A stretch of DNA of 64,000 nt from Ensifer canadensis (GCF_017488845.2 NZ_CP083374.1:281501-345500), one strand, 5' to 3'. Counted from the first letter of the stretch, positions 8,873 through 18,536 are shown. Numbers and translations are program-made. The notes: generated by a model not told the origin, from the sequence alone.

Positions 8873-10111
8873 ATGGCTTTCAGTTCGCAACGGCTTCAAT
8901 TTGCCGGCCATTCCGGAGCAACTCTTGCCGCCCGGCTCGACTTCCCCAGCGGGCCCCTGCGCGCCTACGCTCTGTTTGCCCATTGTTTCACCTGTTCCAA
9001 GGACCTGGCGTCGGCGCGCCGGATCGCAGCGGAACTGGCCCGAGAGGGTATCGCTGTCCTACGTTTCGACTTCACGGGGTTGGGATCGAGTGAAGGCGAA
9101 TTCGCATCGACGAATTTCTCCTCGAATGTTGCCGACCTTGTCTCGGCGGCCGACTATCTACGTCATCACTTCCAGGCACCCTCGTTGCTGGTCGGTCATT
9201 CGCTCGGCGGGGCCGCAGTGCTCGCGGCGGCCAAGGACATTGCTGAAGTCCGCGCGGTTGCAACGATTGGCGCACCGGCCGATGTCGGCCACGTGTTGAA
9301 GAACTTGGGCGCGAGCCTCAAGGAGATCGAGACGTCCGGTTCGGCGGAAGTGGATCTCGCCGGACGCAAGTTTCTCGTCAACATGCAATTTGTCGAGGAT
9401 GCGCGTGCGCACCGCATCAAGGACGCCGTCGCGTCGCTGAAAAAGCCGCTGCTCATTTTGCATAGCCCCTTGGACGAAACCGTCGGCATCGAGAACGCTA
9501 CCGAAATCTTCGGCGCAGCCAGACATCCCAAAAGCTTCATATCGCTGGACAAGGCAGACCACCTGCTCACAAATCTTGAGGACGCGGCCTTTGCCGGACG
9601 GGTCATTTCAGGATGGATGACGCGCTATCTCGCTGCCGATACGCCGCAAGGCGCGGAGCCGGTAGAGCATGTGCGGGTGACGGAGACAGGCGGCGGCAAA
9701 TTTCAGAACACCGCCCAGGCCGGCAGCCATCGTCTTTTCGCCGATGAACCCAAGGCAATGGGCGGCCTCGATTCCGGCCCGTCACCCTATGACTTCCTGT
9801 CCATGGCGCTCGGCGCCTGCACGTCGATGACGCTGCGCCAATACGCCGAATACAAGAATCTGCCGCTCGGACGCATCGGCGTTGATGTCTCCCACACGAA
9901 GATCCATGCCAGGGATTGTGTGGAATGCACGGAATCTGAGCGCAGCACTGGCGGCAGGATTGATCGCTTCGAACGCGTCATATCAATCGACGGCGAGGTC
10001 TCAGAGGAGCTTCGAGGCAAGATCGCTGAAATCGCCGACAAATGTCCGGTCCATCGTACGCTGGAGGGTGTCGCAAGGATAGAAACGGTCGTGAAAGCGC
10101 CGTTGCGATAA
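8873..10111 (+). CDS. Alpha/beta hydrolase fused to OsmC-family peroxidase domain
   Basis: 412-residue fusion. Residues 1 to about 255 form an alpha/beta hydrolase with nucleophile S110 in GHSLGG and an acid/histidine region HSPLDET and KADHLL. Residues about 270-412 are an OsmC domain with both redox cysteines (LGACTSM and KCPVHR), as in thiol peroxidases that reduce organic hydroperoxides. The fusion occurs in other proteobacteria, but the joint reaction is not established. ATG 8873 follows AAGGAGC. The divergent LysR gene suggests inducible expression. No frameshift or missing catalytic residue is visible. Confidence 0.88.
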   Translation: MAFSSQRLQFAGHSGATLAARLDFPSGPLRAYALFAHCFTCSKDLASARRIAAELAREGIAVLRFDFTGLGSSEGEFASTNFSSNVADLVSAADYLRHHFQAPSLLVGHSLGGAAVLAAAKDIAEVRAVATIGAPADVGHVLKNLGASLKEIETSGSAEVDLAGRKFLVNMQFVEDARAHRIKDAVASLKKPLLILHSPLDETVGIENATEIFGAARHPKSFISLDKADHLLTNLEDAAFAGRVISGWMTRYLAADTPQGAEPVEHVRVTETGGGKFQNTAQAGSHRLFADEPKAMGGLDSGPSPYDFLSMALGACTSMTLRQYAEYKNLPLGRIGVDVSHTKIHARDCVECTESERSTGGRIDRFERVISIDGEVSEELRGKIAEIADKCPVHRTLEGVARIETVVKAPLR

Positions 10112-10848
10112 CCGCTCTCGATAGAGGCGCCGCCGCAATCCGCCTGCGCGGATACAAATGATTACAGAAACGCCCCTAGGCAGACATATCCGGTATACGC
10201 GATCGCAGGAAGATGGGTTCGTTGGCATCAGATACAAACGCTTGAGAAATCAAGGTTACGTCTACATGCGCAACGAATACCAGTGTTCCAGGTGCGTTAT
10301 CGATCTGTGTCAAGGCGTCGAGACTTGCCTGCAGGCCATGTGGTTTGACGGTAAATGGTCGGGGCAAGCAGTACCTGGAACACTGGCCGCGGATTGGGCG
10401 CCAATATCAAAGCAAGGCACGTGAAATGTCCGGCATCATCAACCTTTTCCTTGCCTTCTGCGTCGCCGCAGCGGCCTCCCTGTTTTACTCGGGCGATTTC
10501 AAGAGGGCACCGTTCGTGCCAATCAGTCGGTCCAGTGCCGGTCTCCTCGCCACAACTGAGGCACACGGAACGCTCGCTCCGCCTTTTCATTTCGAGGATC
10601 TCGATGAGGAGTTCTCACCCAGAACCCCGCGCCTCTAGCTAACAAGCACCGGCTGCGATCGATCTCGACCACCCCTTCCTCCTATACGCTGCCTCCCTTG
10701 CTGGCCTCAGGTCTCGTTCTATCGCCCCTGTGCGCACGAGTGGCGGAGTATGTTGACGCTACCTTCGAAGGTGCCACCACCTTGATTGGCGCATTGGATC
10801 CGTGATCAGGCTGTCAGAAAAGACCGACGGATTGGGCCGGTGCCTTCC
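10112..10848. other. 737-base region without a confident gene
   Basis: Several short overlapping open frames occur but none has a family I recognise. The best is plus strand 10426-10638 (70 residues, one hydrophobic segment near the N-terminus: MSGIINLFLAFCVAAAASLF), which lacks a convincing ribosome site. I treat it as doubtful. No repeats or terminator-like palindromes stand out. Confidence 0.4.
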
Positions 10849-12270
10849 TCATCGCGACGATGTGCAGCGATGAATAATTTCGAGAAGGCGGTCACAAGAC
10901 CGCTCGACATATTGCTGAGGACACGTGGCAACGCCCAAAAGCAGACCGGGTTTCGCGAAGGCCGGCGACGCGTGCCATACCGACAAGGGTGCCGGTGCCA
11001 GGCCGAACGGTAGCGTTTCGCGCACGATGGAAACATCCGGCGCGCCATCGGGGAGGCGCAACAGAACGGCCAGACCCGCCGTATCAACGATTATCCCGTC
11101 TGCGCGCGCCTCCAGACACCGCAGCAATGCGTCTCGGCGTGCCGTGTATGCGCGTTTCGTGCGCCGCAGATGCCGCAAGAAATGCCCCTCGCAAATAAAC
11201 TCCGCGGTGGCGAGTTGTACGGATGGCCCGGGCGGAGGCGCCAAACATGCCGCCACCTCGGCGAAGCGGGCTTCCAGAGACCGCGGCACGAGGACAAAGC
11301 CGAGGCGCAATGTCGGACTTATGGTCTTGCTGAACGAGCCGATATGGATGACCCGGCCTGCACGATCAATCGAGGCGAGTGCCGGCGCGGCGCGGCCTGT
11401 CAGTTGCAACTCGCCCAAATAATCATCCTCGATTACCCAAGCTCCCGCCTGATCCGCCCAATCAAGAAGATGCAGCCGTCGCCCGAGCGAAAGCGTCATT
11501 CCAGTTGGAGCCTGCTGTCCAGGTGTCACAACGACTAGCCCCGCGTCCGGAGCGATGCGAAGGCCGTAGTCGACATCGATGCCGTCGGCGTCAACCGGGA
11601 CAGGGACAGGCAACAATCTCGCCAACTCAAGCCCGCGCCGCGTGAACGGAAATCCAGGATCCTCCATCCATGCCTTGCGTCCTTCGAGCCCAAGCGCGTG
11701 GAGGGTCAATCCAAGGCCGCTGGCAAAACCGCAAGTGATGAGGATCTGAGAGGGCAAACACTCGATCCCGCGCGCAATGGCAAGATAGGCGGCGATCTCT
11801 CGCCGCAGCTCGAGTTCGCCGCGTGGGTCCGGATACATCGCCGGTGCGCTCGCCTCGGCGCGCACACTTTGGGACCGGATCCTGGCGAAGAGTTTTGCGG
11901 GAAAGGTCTCCTTCGCCGGCACGCCCATCTGGAAGATTGCCGGGCCCGCGATCATCTCCTGATACCGCTCCATGAAGGAGCCAGGCTCCGGTGGGGAATC
12001 CTGTCGCCGGGATAGGATCGGTCGCTCCGTTACACGCGTTCCCGTTGCGCGAGATGCAACGATAAGCTGAGCCGCCGCCAGTTTATCGTAGGCCAGCCGA
12101 ACGGTGCCACGGGCGACGCCAAGTTGGGCCGCCAAGTCTATCCAGGAGGGTAGGCGCGCGCCTGATGCCAATACGCCACTGTCGATCGCGGCAGTGATGC
12201 CCATGCAGATCTGGTCCGCCAGCGGGGTCTTCGCAGTGCGATCAATCTGCAGCTCAAGCGGTTTAGCCAT
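10849..12270 (-). CDS. MocR/PdxR-type regulator (GntR helix-turn-helix plus aminotransferase-like domain)
   Basis: 473 residues. The first 75 form a GntR-type winged helix (ARLPSWIDLAAQLGVARGTV). The rest is a fold-type I aminotransferase-like domain with the PLP lysine in IGSFSKTISPTLRLGFVL. Such proteins sense PLP or an amino-compound and usually control a divergent neighbour. Here that neighbour is the cupin/AhpD-like/oxidoreductase unit starting 108 bases away at 12379. The regulator could instead act on vitamin B6 genes elsewhere; no pdx gene is nearby. Confidence 0.88.
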   Translation of the reverse strand: MAKPLELQIDRTAKTPLADQICMGITAAIDSGVLASGARLPSWIDLAAQLGVARGTVRLAYDKLAAAQLIVASRATGTRVTERPILSRRQDSPPEPGSFMERYQEMIAGPAIFQMGVPAKETFPAKLFARIRSQSVRAEASAPAMYPDPRGELELRREIAAYLAIARGIECLPSQILITCGFASGLGLTLHALGLEGRKAWMEDPGFPFTRRGLELARLLPVPVPVDADGIDVDYGLRIAPDAGLVVVTPGQQAPTGMTLSLGRRLHLLDWADQAGAWVIEDDYLGELQLTGRAAPALASIDRAGRVIHIGSFSKTISPTLRLGFVLVPRSLEARFAEVAACLAPPPGPSVQLATAEFICEGHFLRHLRRTKRAYTARRDALLRCLEARADGIIVDTAGLAVLLRLPDGAPDVSIVRETLPFGLAPAPLSVWHASPAFAKPGLLLGVATCPQQYVERSCDRLLEIIHRCTSSR

Positions 12271-12378
12271 TCCGTCCCGTGGTACAAGATTTTCGTGCGT
12301 TCCTGGTGCTTAATACAGGACCAGTCGAGGGGTATTTATAGCGAGTAGATGAACAGGCCACAAAGGAGAAATGTCATC

Positions 12379-12804
12379 ATGAATGCACGATCCATCATCG
12401 GTGCAGCCTGCGCCGCAGTCGCCATGGCCGTTGCGATGCCCGTCGCCGCGCATGATCCCCTCGAAACAGTTACGCCGGCCTTCGAGCAGAATATTCCGAA
12501 CATTCCCGGCAAGTCGGTTCGCGCCGTGGTCGTCGATTACGGTCCAGGCGGAGCGTCACTGCCACATGTCCATGCAAAATCGGCGTTCATTTTTGCCTAT
12601 GTTCTGTCGGGAGAAATCGAGTCACAGGTGAACGATGAGCCCAAGAGGACCTATCGTCCCGGCGAAAGCTTCTACGAGACCCCTGGCTCCAGCCACCTCG
12701 TAAGCCGCAACGCGAGCAAGACCGAACCCGCGAAGCTTCTGGCTGTCTTTGTCGTCGACACCGACGACAAGGAACTGACCACCACAGCCAAAGCAAAGGA
12801 ATGA
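12379..12804 (+). CDS. Periplasmic cupin-domain protein
   Basis: 141 residues with a signal peptide (cleavage likely after VAA, before HDPLE) and a single cupin barrel: HVHAKSAFIFAYVLSGEIES gives the first metal-binding motif and PGESFYETPGSSH the second. The substrate is unknown; similar small exported cupins occur next to redox and carboxymuconolactone decarboxylase-like genes. ATG 12379 has AAGGAG upstream and replaces a longer frame from 12349. Four bases separate it from the next gene, so they form an operon divergent from the MocR gene. Confidence 0.8.
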   Translation: MNARSIIGAACAAVAMAVAMPVAAHDPLETVTPAFEQNIPNIPGKSVRAVVVDYGPGGASLPHVHAKSAFIFAYVLSGEIESQVNDEPKRTYRPGESFYETPGSSHLVSRNASKTEPAKLLAVFVVDTDDKELTTTAKAKE

Positions 12805-12808
12805 ACCG

Positions 12809-13264
12809 ATGTCAGCCCGTCTGGACTATAACCAAATCGCTCCTGCCGGCGCGAAAGCGCTGGGCGGTGTCTACGGTTACGTCATGCAAAGCGGCCTCCC
12901 ATCCGTTTTGCTCGAGCTGGTCTATCTGCGTGTTTCCCAGATCAACAACTGTGCCTATTGTCTCGACATGCACACGCGGGATCTTTTGAAGAAGGGGCAG
13001 CAGATCGAGAAGATCGCGTTGCTTCAAGCCTGGCGGGAAGCCGGCCCTCTCTTCGACGAGCGCGAGCGTGCGGCGCTCGCATGGGCCGAAACAGTGACGC
13101 GCGTGGCAGAGACGGGTGTGCCTAGTGACGCCTATGACGCTGTCAGCGCCGTCTTCAGCGAACGCGAACGCGTCGATCTCACGATCGCGATCAGCCTCAT
13201 GAACGCCTACAATCGGATGGCCATAAGCTTCAGGAATGTGCCCCACGCGGCGATTGGCAGATAG
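12809..13264 (+). CDS. Carboxymuconolactone decarboxylase/AhpD-like protein
   Basis: 151-residue all-helical protein of the AhpD/CMD family. The CxxC redox pair is present (C48 and C51 in CAYC) with the associated histidine H55 (DMH), which points to an alkylhydroperoxidase-type thiol function rather than a decarboxylase. It follows the cupin gene closely and precedes a quinone-reductase-like gene, suggesting a small stress-response operon. Start ATG 12809 matches the family N-terminus. Confidence 0.85.
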   Translation: MSARLDYNQIAPAGAKALGGVYGYVMQSGLPSVLLELVYLRVSQINNCAYCLDMHTRDLLKKGQQIEKIALLQAWREAGPLFDERERAALAWAETVTRVAETGVPSDAYDAVSAVFSERERVDLTIAISLMNAYNRMAISFRNVPHAAIGR

Positions 13265-13350
13265 CCTCGAAACAGCGCTCGCGGTGGAGCCCGGGCTGTT
13301 TCACTGTGAGCAGCGCGCTCGTCACTGCACTAACATCGAGAGGAAAACAC

Positions 13351-14316
13351 ATGCCGGATGTCTCAAAGACCTTCTCAGGAAAGGCATGGCGCGTCCATCA
13401 GTTCGGGCCGCCAGATGTAATGCAGTTGGAGCGCGTGGACACTCCAGAGCCAGGGATGAACGAGGTCATCGTCAAGGTCCATGCGGCTGGTGTTGGCCCT
13501 TGGGATGGGTGGATTCGCGCCGGCAACAGCGCCCTGCCCCAGCCTCTCCCGCTCATTCTCGGTTCGGACATCTCAGGCGAGGTCGTCGCGGTCGGCGCTG
13601 GGGTCCCGCGGTTCAAGGTTGGAGATGATGTCTATGGCGTCACCAACAAGCGCTTTTGTGGTGGATACGCGCAATACGCAGTCGCCAGTGCTTCCATGCT
13701 CGATCACAAACCAGTGCTGATTGACCACGTCGCTGCGGCATCGCTGCCCGTGATCGCGGTGACAGCATGGCAGGCACTTTTCGATCAGGCTGGTTTGGAA
13801 AGGGGCCAAACTGTGCTGATCCACGGTTCGGCGGGAAACGTCGGCGCCTATGCCGTGCAATTCGCCAGAGAAGCGGGCCTTCGGACAGTGTGCACCGCCG
13901 CGTCAGGTGACATCGAAAGCGTTGTTGCTCTCGGTGGCGAAACGGTCATCGACTATACAAAAACCAGATTTGAGGACGAAATTCGCGATGTCGATGCCGT
14001 CATCGATCTGGTGGGCGGAGAAACCCAAACGCGATCGTTCCGGGTGCTGAAAAAGGGAGGGCGATTGATTTCGGCCGTTTCGGTTCCGGACCAGGCTCTG
14101 GCCGCACAGCACCAGGTCCTGTCCAAATTTTTTCTCGTCGACGTATCGACCGAAAGCCTTGCCCGCATCTCCTCTCTCGTCTCCCGAGGTGCCCTCCGGA
14201 TGAATGTCGGGGCGACATTACGGTTTGAGCAAGCGAAGGACGCGCACTTGATGCTCGAAGGCGAGCTGCCGAGACCGAAGGGAAAAATCGTCCTGGCAAT
14301 GGGTGAAGCCAACTGA
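13351..14316 (+). CDS. NADP-dependent quinone oxidoreductase (MDR superfamily)
   Basis: 321-residue medium-chain reductase of the zinc-free quinone oxidoreductase type. N-terminal GroES-like domain (GVGPWDGWIRAGNS, GSDISGEVVAVGAGV) then a Rossmann domain with HGSAGNVGAYAVQFAREAG. The structural zinc cysteines of alcohol dehydrogenases are absent. ATG 13351 follows GAGAGGAAAACAC. It is the third gene of the unit beginning with the cupin at 12379, though an 86-base gap allows its own promoter. Substrate unknown. Confidence 0.85.
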   Translation: MPDVSKTFSGKAWRVHQFGPPDVMQLERVDTPEPGMNEVIVKVHAAGVGPWDGWIRAGNSALPQPLPLILGSDISGEVVAVGAGVPRFKVGDDVYGVTNKRFCGGYAQYAVASASMLDHKPVLIDHVAAASLPVIAVTAWQALFDQAGLERGQTVLIHGSAGNVGAYAVQFAREAGLRTVCTAASGDIESVVALGGETVIDYTKTRFEDEIRDVDAVIDLVGGETQTRSFRVLKKGGRLISAVSVPDQALAAQHQVLSKFFLVDVSTESLARISSLVSRGALRMNVGATLRFEQAKDAHLMLEGELPRPKGKIVLAMGEAN

Positions 14317-14361
14317 CGAAAATCGCGCCAGGCTACCGGAGAAATGGAATGATGGGTCGCT

Positions 14362-15303
14362 TCAACAGGCCCTTCTTCCGTGGAACACACGGATCGCCAG
14401 AACGACCCCGGCGATCAGTATCGCAACGCCGGCGCCTTCCAAAACCGTCGGTATTCGAGCATGGACAATGAGCCCACCAATGACGCCGAAGGCCGTTTCT
14501 GAAACGATCAATTGAGCCGCCAGCGCGACCGGCAGGCTGCGCGCGGCCACATTCCAGGTCCAGACGCCGCCAACTGTCGCCACCAGAGCGAGCGACACAC
14601 CCCACAGGTACAATGGTGCAGCGGTGCCCCATCCGAAACCAAGCTTGGGAAGCTGGAACAGCCCCATCGCTGCGCCAATCGGGTAGAAAACCAGCATCAA
14701 AATGCCGCCGCCGATGAGGATGAGAGCCGACCACACACCTGAAGGCATGCCCGGTCTGGCGGCCAGTGCTGCCTGGTTAGCAATGGCAAACCATACCCAC
14801 AACACGACGGCTGCGATAGAAAGTGGAACCCCAATCCAGAGTGAACGCACAGAATCCAATCCGACCTCGGTGAACGCGGCGCTGTTGACAAGAACAAGAC
14901 CGAACAACACCAGCATGAGCGGCATCATCAAAAATCGCCACGGCAGGGATCCCTGCCGCCGATTGCCGATGAGGGCCAGAACGATCGGGACAAGTCCGAG
15001 GAATGCGGGCGCAATCACCGGCCCGGCATAGATGGCCGCGCCCGTAACCGTGAGGAAATAGCCGACATAGCCGATGAAGGCGAGCCACGTGGCGATGAGC
15101 CAGTTGCCGGGGGTAAGGTACTGCGCCACCCCCTTGGTGATCACCAAGATATACACGCCAACCACCGCCGAAACGACATGGCGGATCAGAGCAAAATCGA
15201 AGGTAGAGTAATCGCCGATGACGAACGGCACGATGAAGTTGAGGGAAAAGGCGAATGCGGCAAAAATCGCCGCGAAAACGCCGATATAAAACTGCCTGTC
15301 CAT
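14362..15303 (-). CDS. EamA/DMT-family membrane transporter
   Basis: 313 residues with about ten predicted membrane helices arranged as two EamA repeats (first FAFSLNFIVPFVIGDYS, second VATVGGVWTWNVAARSLPVA), typical of drug/metabolite exporters. It lies convergent to the quinone oxidoreductase, 45 bases from its stop. Nothing indicates the substrate. The start ATG 15303 fits a short cytoplasmic N-terminus before helix one. Confidence 0.85.
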   Translation of the reverse strand: MDRQFYIGVFAAIFAAFAFSLNFIVPFVIGDYSTFDFALIRHVVSAVVGVYILVITKGVAQYLTPGNWLIATWLAFIGYVGYFLTVTGAAIYAGPVIAPAFLGLVPIVLALIGNRRQGSLPWRFLMMPLMLVLFGLVLVNSAAFTEVGLDSVRSLWIGVPLSIAAVVLWVWFAIANQAALAARPGMPSGVWSALILIGGGILMLVFYPIGAAMGLFQLPKLGFGWGTAAPLYLWGVSLALVATVGGVWTWNVAARSLPVALAAQLIVSETAFGVIGGLIVHARIPTVLEGAGVAILIAGVVLAIRVFHGRRAC

Positions 15304-15477
15304 AACTGGCCCCGATCTGCCAAGCCAAGCGAGGCGGTCCCGCCGTCTGCTCGTTCCATGGCCAATGTTTCTCTATGCTACACAGCGATAGAGCCTTCGC
15401 GCTTCCCTTGATCTAAGACGTTCGTTCGAGGGCACTGCCGGGCGTCGACGTTGTCGCCCGTGTGCCCTCAATGGTGG

Positions 15478-16257
15478 TCAGTTGGCCAGGTAGCGGTCGG
15501 CGGGTTTGTTCGTAGACAGATTGTCGGCCATCGCCTGGCGGGCAGCCTCGAAGGTGTCCCACTGGCCGACATCGTGAAGGCTGGGGATCGTAACGAATTC
15601 GTTGCGGGCGAGACCCATGAGCGCGGCGTCGACCAAGGCATCGGCCGGCATGACGATTTCCTGGGGCAAGTGCTGCACGGGCAAGCCGGCGATATCCCAG
15701 AAGTCGGTCGCAGTGGCGCCTGGCAACACGACCTGCACATGAACGTTGCTGTCGGCGAGCTCCTGACGCAGGCTCTGGCTGAAGGCGAGAACAAAGGCCT
15801 TCGTGCCGCCGTAGACGCCATTCAGTCTCTCAGGTGCAACCGCCACGATCGAAGCGATATTGATGATGGTGCCCCTGTTCCGCTCGACGAAGGCAGGCAC
15901 TGCGGCATAGGTGAGGCGCATCAGAGCGTCGACGTTGAGTGCGATCATCGCGCTCATGGCGTGAGCGTTAGATTGGAGCAGAGGCGCAGTTGCGCCGACG
16001 CCGGCATTATTGACCAGCATGGTTATCCGCGGATCACCGGCGATCTGCGCCGCGACCCGCGCCACATCGTCCGCGACCGTCAGGTCGGCCGTGACCGTTT
16101 CAACCGTGCGGCCCGTCTGCTCGTGAATGGTTGCAGCAGCTCGCCGCAGCCGATCGCCGTTTCGCGCGACGAGGATCAGATCATAACCCTTCCGAGCCAG
16201 GCGATCAGCGTAAAGCGCACCGATACCGCTCGCTGGCGAGCTTCGGTCTCTGCTCAT
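15478..16257 (-). CDS. Short-chain dehydrogenase with shortened cofactor-binding loop
   Basis: 259-residue classical SDR with NNAG (VNNAGVGATAPLL), catalytic serine region NIASIVAV and YGGTK. The usual beta1-TGxxxGIG start is shortened: the protein begins MSRDRSSPASGIGALYADRL, lacking roughly the five residues ALVTG that its upstream neighbour has at that place. This may come from a small deletion and could impair NAD(P) binding. Start ATG 16257 is preferred; the frame extends upstream but into sequence overlapping the previous gene. It is 79 bases after the paralogous SDR. Confidence 0.75.
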   Translation of the reverse strand: MSRDRSSPASGIGALYADRLARKGYDLILVARNGDRLRRAAATIHEQTGRTVETVTADLTVADDVARVAAQIAGDPRITMLVNNAGVGATAPLLQSNAHAMSAMIALNVDALMRLTYAAVPAFVERNRGTIINIASIVAVAPERLNGVYGGTKAFVLAFSQSLRQELADSNVHVQVVLPGATATDFWDIAGLPVQHLPQEIVMPADALVDAALMGLARNEFVTIPSLHDVGQWDTFEAARQAMADNLSTNKPADRYLAN

Positions 16258-16336
16258 GCCCTTTAGATTAGGCTGGACACCCAGCGACCGGTACTGAGGG
16301 GAAATGAGAGCCAGCCTCTCGTTTCGTAGTCTCGGG

Positions 16337-17128
16337 TCAGACAAGGCGCCGATATCGCGGCGCCAACTCGCCATTCACGAGATCATCGAGCAGCGTCTTG
16401 CGCGCGTGTTCGTACCGCGCCCATTGGCTTGCCTTCGCCAGAGAGGGAATGGTCAGCGGCTCGCGACGGTCGAATCCGACCAATGCGGCATCCACCACGT
16501 CGGCGGCACTCATCATTCCGGGCAGAAGTTCGGCTTCACATCCCGCAAATGGCCAGACATCGGTGCGGATTGCGGCGGTCAGAACCAATTGTACATAAAC
16601 GCCGTGATGTCCCAGTTCGTGTTGCATCGTGCGGGCCAGGGCGATCAGGAAGGCCTTGCTCGCGCCATAGACGCCGGTTGCAGTTTCGGGTGCGATGCCG
16701 ACGGCCGACGCCACGTTGATAATCGCACCGTGGCGCCGAAGGGCCATGCTCCGGGCGGCGGCCGCCGAAATGCGCGTGTATGCCCTCACATTCGTGCCAA
16801 TCAGGCGGTCGAGATCTGCCGCAGAAGCTTCGGCCAGTGACTTGCCGGGAGGCAGGCCGAGATTATTGACGACGACGTCAAAGCCGGTTCCTCGCGCGAA
16901 ACTGGCTTCCACGTCATCCAGGCCGCGATCGGTGCAAAGGTTTGGAGTGATGATCTCGACCGCCGCATCGGTTTCGGCTTGCAGAATACGCGCAAGCGCG
17001 GCTGGTCGATCAGCACCATTTGCAAGCATCACAACATCGTATCCGCGGCGCGCCAGCCGATCGGCATAAAGGAGACCGATCGCGCATGACGCGTAGGTCA
17101 CAAGGGCCTTCGGGTGCGTTCGCGACAT
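16337..17128 (-). CDS. Short-chain dehydrogenase with altered glycine motif
   Basis: 263-residue SDR, paralogue of the downstream gene. Catalytic Y154 and K158 (YGASK) are kept, but the cofactor loop reads TYASCAIG instead of TGASSGIG and NNAG is NNLG. Two glycines of the dinucleotide-binding motif are therefore replaced. It may have weak or changed cofactor use, or be decaying. It heads the two-SDR unit and is divergent from the DUF2798 gene across about 200 bases. Substrate unknown. Confidence 0.8.
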   Translation of the reverse strand: MSRTHPKALVTYASCAIGLLYADRLARRGYDVVMLANGADRPAALARILQAETDAAVEIITPNLCTDRGLDDVEASFARGTGFDVVVNNLGLPPGKSLAEASAADLDRLIGTNVRAYTRISAAAARSMALRRHGAIINVASAVGIAPETATGVYGASKAFLIALARTMQHELGHHGVYVQLVLTAAIRTDVWPFAGCEAELLPGMMSAADVVDAALVGFDRREPLTIPSLAKASQWARYEHARKTLLDDLVNGELAPRYRRLV

Positions 17129-17324
17129 GACATTTCGTCCTTTCGCGACCGGTGTATGTCATTCCGCCCCGTTTGGGACTTGCCGACATCAAGAGGCTGC
17201 CTCTCGCATTCTTGCTCTACCGGCCGCGGGCGTGGCGCTCAATTCTTATGCCAGGTCCTGAGCGCGTCGCTGACGACAAGCAGGCTGATTGAGCCACTAT
17301 TTCCGAGCCTTCTGGGAGAAAGAC

Positions 17325-17546
17325 ATGCACATACATCTGAAACGGAAAATCGCATTCGCCCTGTCGATGGGCGTCGTGACGACGGGGATCATCTCCTTCT
17401 CGCTTCTCGCCTTCAATCTGGGCTTTTCGAATGGATTTGTCCTGACGTGGCTGCGTTCCTGGGGGATCGGCTACGTGATCGTCATTCCCGCAATCCTCCT
17501 GATCGGCCCTCGCCTTCAGGCGCAAGTCGATCGCCTGGTCTACTGA
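17325..17546 (+). CDS. DUF2798-type small membrane protein
   Basis: 73 residues with two predicted membrane helices (ALSMGVVTTGIISFSLLAFN and a second around WGIGYVIVIPAILLIGP). The pattern matches the DUF2798 family, whose function is not known. ATG 17325 has GGGAGAAAG upstream and is preferred to a longer frame from 17289. It lies 26 bases ahead of the periplasmic hydrolase gene and is probably cotranscribed with it. Confidence 0.75.
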   Translation: MHIHLKRKIAFALSMGVVTTGIISFSLLAFNLGFSNGFVLTWLRSWGIGYVIVIPAILLIGPRLQAQVDRLVY

Positions 17547-17572
17547 TCTGACGCTACATTGAGGAAACTGAC

Positions 17573-18523
17573 ATGCCAAAATCATCCATTCGGACGTTGT
17601 TTGCAGCCGCCGCGGTGCTTTGCTCGGCCATCGCACCGGCAAGCGCCGAAGACACCCGGCAACCAAAGGCCAACATCGACTTCCTGAAGATCGATGCAGA
17701 CATCACGCTTAGAAGAATGGTGGTGCACAACCCGAGACCGAAAGGGACCGTTCTCTTCCTGCATGGGTTTCCGGAGACCCTCTATGCCTGGAAAGATGTT
17801 TCGCTCGCCCTTGGCAATGACTACGAGGTTCATGCTTTCGACTGGCCAGGCTACGGCCTCTCATCAAGGCCAGCGGTCGACAGATTTTCCTATGCACCCA
17901 AGGACTACGCGCGCGTCTTGAACGAATACGTGGCGAAGGCGGATATCGACACATCGAAGCTGACGATCTACGCAACCGACATCGGAGCCCTGCCGGCGCT
18001 TCTCCTGGCGTTGGAAAACCCTGATATCGCCAGGACGATCATTGTCGGTGACTTCGCTCCCTTCAACAGGCCCCAATACATGTACGAGAGCCTGCAAAGC
18101 CTGAAGGTGGCGGGAGCGACCGGTCAGGCGCGTGCCCAGCTGAACAAGAATCGCGCGGATATCCTCGAGAACGCCTTCAGACGAGGCCTGCCCAAGGAAG
18201 CGCAGTTCGAGGTTTCGCAGGAATTCAAGGACGACATGGCCAACGGCTGGAACCACGGCGCTATGACGACGGCAGACGCTTTCTCATACTACTATTCTCA
18301 CTTCACGCGGGACCAGGACTATTTTGAATCGCAATTGGCCCGGTTCAAAACACCCGTAAATGTGGTTTGGGGTGAGAACGACCTCTACATCAAGAAGGAA
18401 ATGGGGCTCGAACTCGCCTCAAGGCTCCCCGCAAAACTCAATCTTCTTGCCGGCGTTGGGCATTACCCTCATCTGCAGAGCCCGAAGCAAACGATCGAAG
18501 AGGTTCGAGCTTCATTTCGGTGA
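17573..18523 (+). CDS. Exported alpha/beta hydrolase (epoxide hydrolase/dehalogenase type)
   Basis: 316 residues with a Sec signal (AAAVLCSAIAPASA, cleavage before EDTRQ), so it works in the periplasm. Oxyanion motif HGFPE at 64-68. The nucleophile position is D136 (ATDIGA) in place of the serine of esterases, as in haloalkane dehalogenases and epoxide hydrolases. The late histidine is in GVGHYPHLQ. Family is clear; the true substrate is not. Probably paired with the small membrane protein upstream and perhaps controlled by the convergent LysR gene 13 bases downstream. Confidence 0.82.
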   Translation: MPKSSIRTLFAAAAVLCSAIAPASAEDTRQPKANIDFLKIDADITLRRMVVHNPRPKGTVLFLHGFPETLYAWKDVSLALGNDYEVHAFDWPGYGLSSRPAVDRFSYAPKDYARVLNEYVAKADIDTSKLTIYATDIGALPALLLALENPDIARTIIVGDFAPFNRPQYMYESLQSLKVAGATGQARAQLNKNRADILENAFRRGLPKEAQFEVSQEFKDDMANGWNHGAMTTADAFSYYYSHFTRDQDYFESQLARFKTPVNVVWGENDLYIKKEMGLELASRLPAKLNLLAGVGHYPHLQSPKQTIEEVRASFR

Positions 18524-18536
18524 CGGGGCGTAGCTG

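Noticed and set aside
10426..10638. Possible 70-residue protein with one hydrophobic segment
   Set aside because: No ribosome site, no recognised family, and overlapping alternative frames; kept only as a note.
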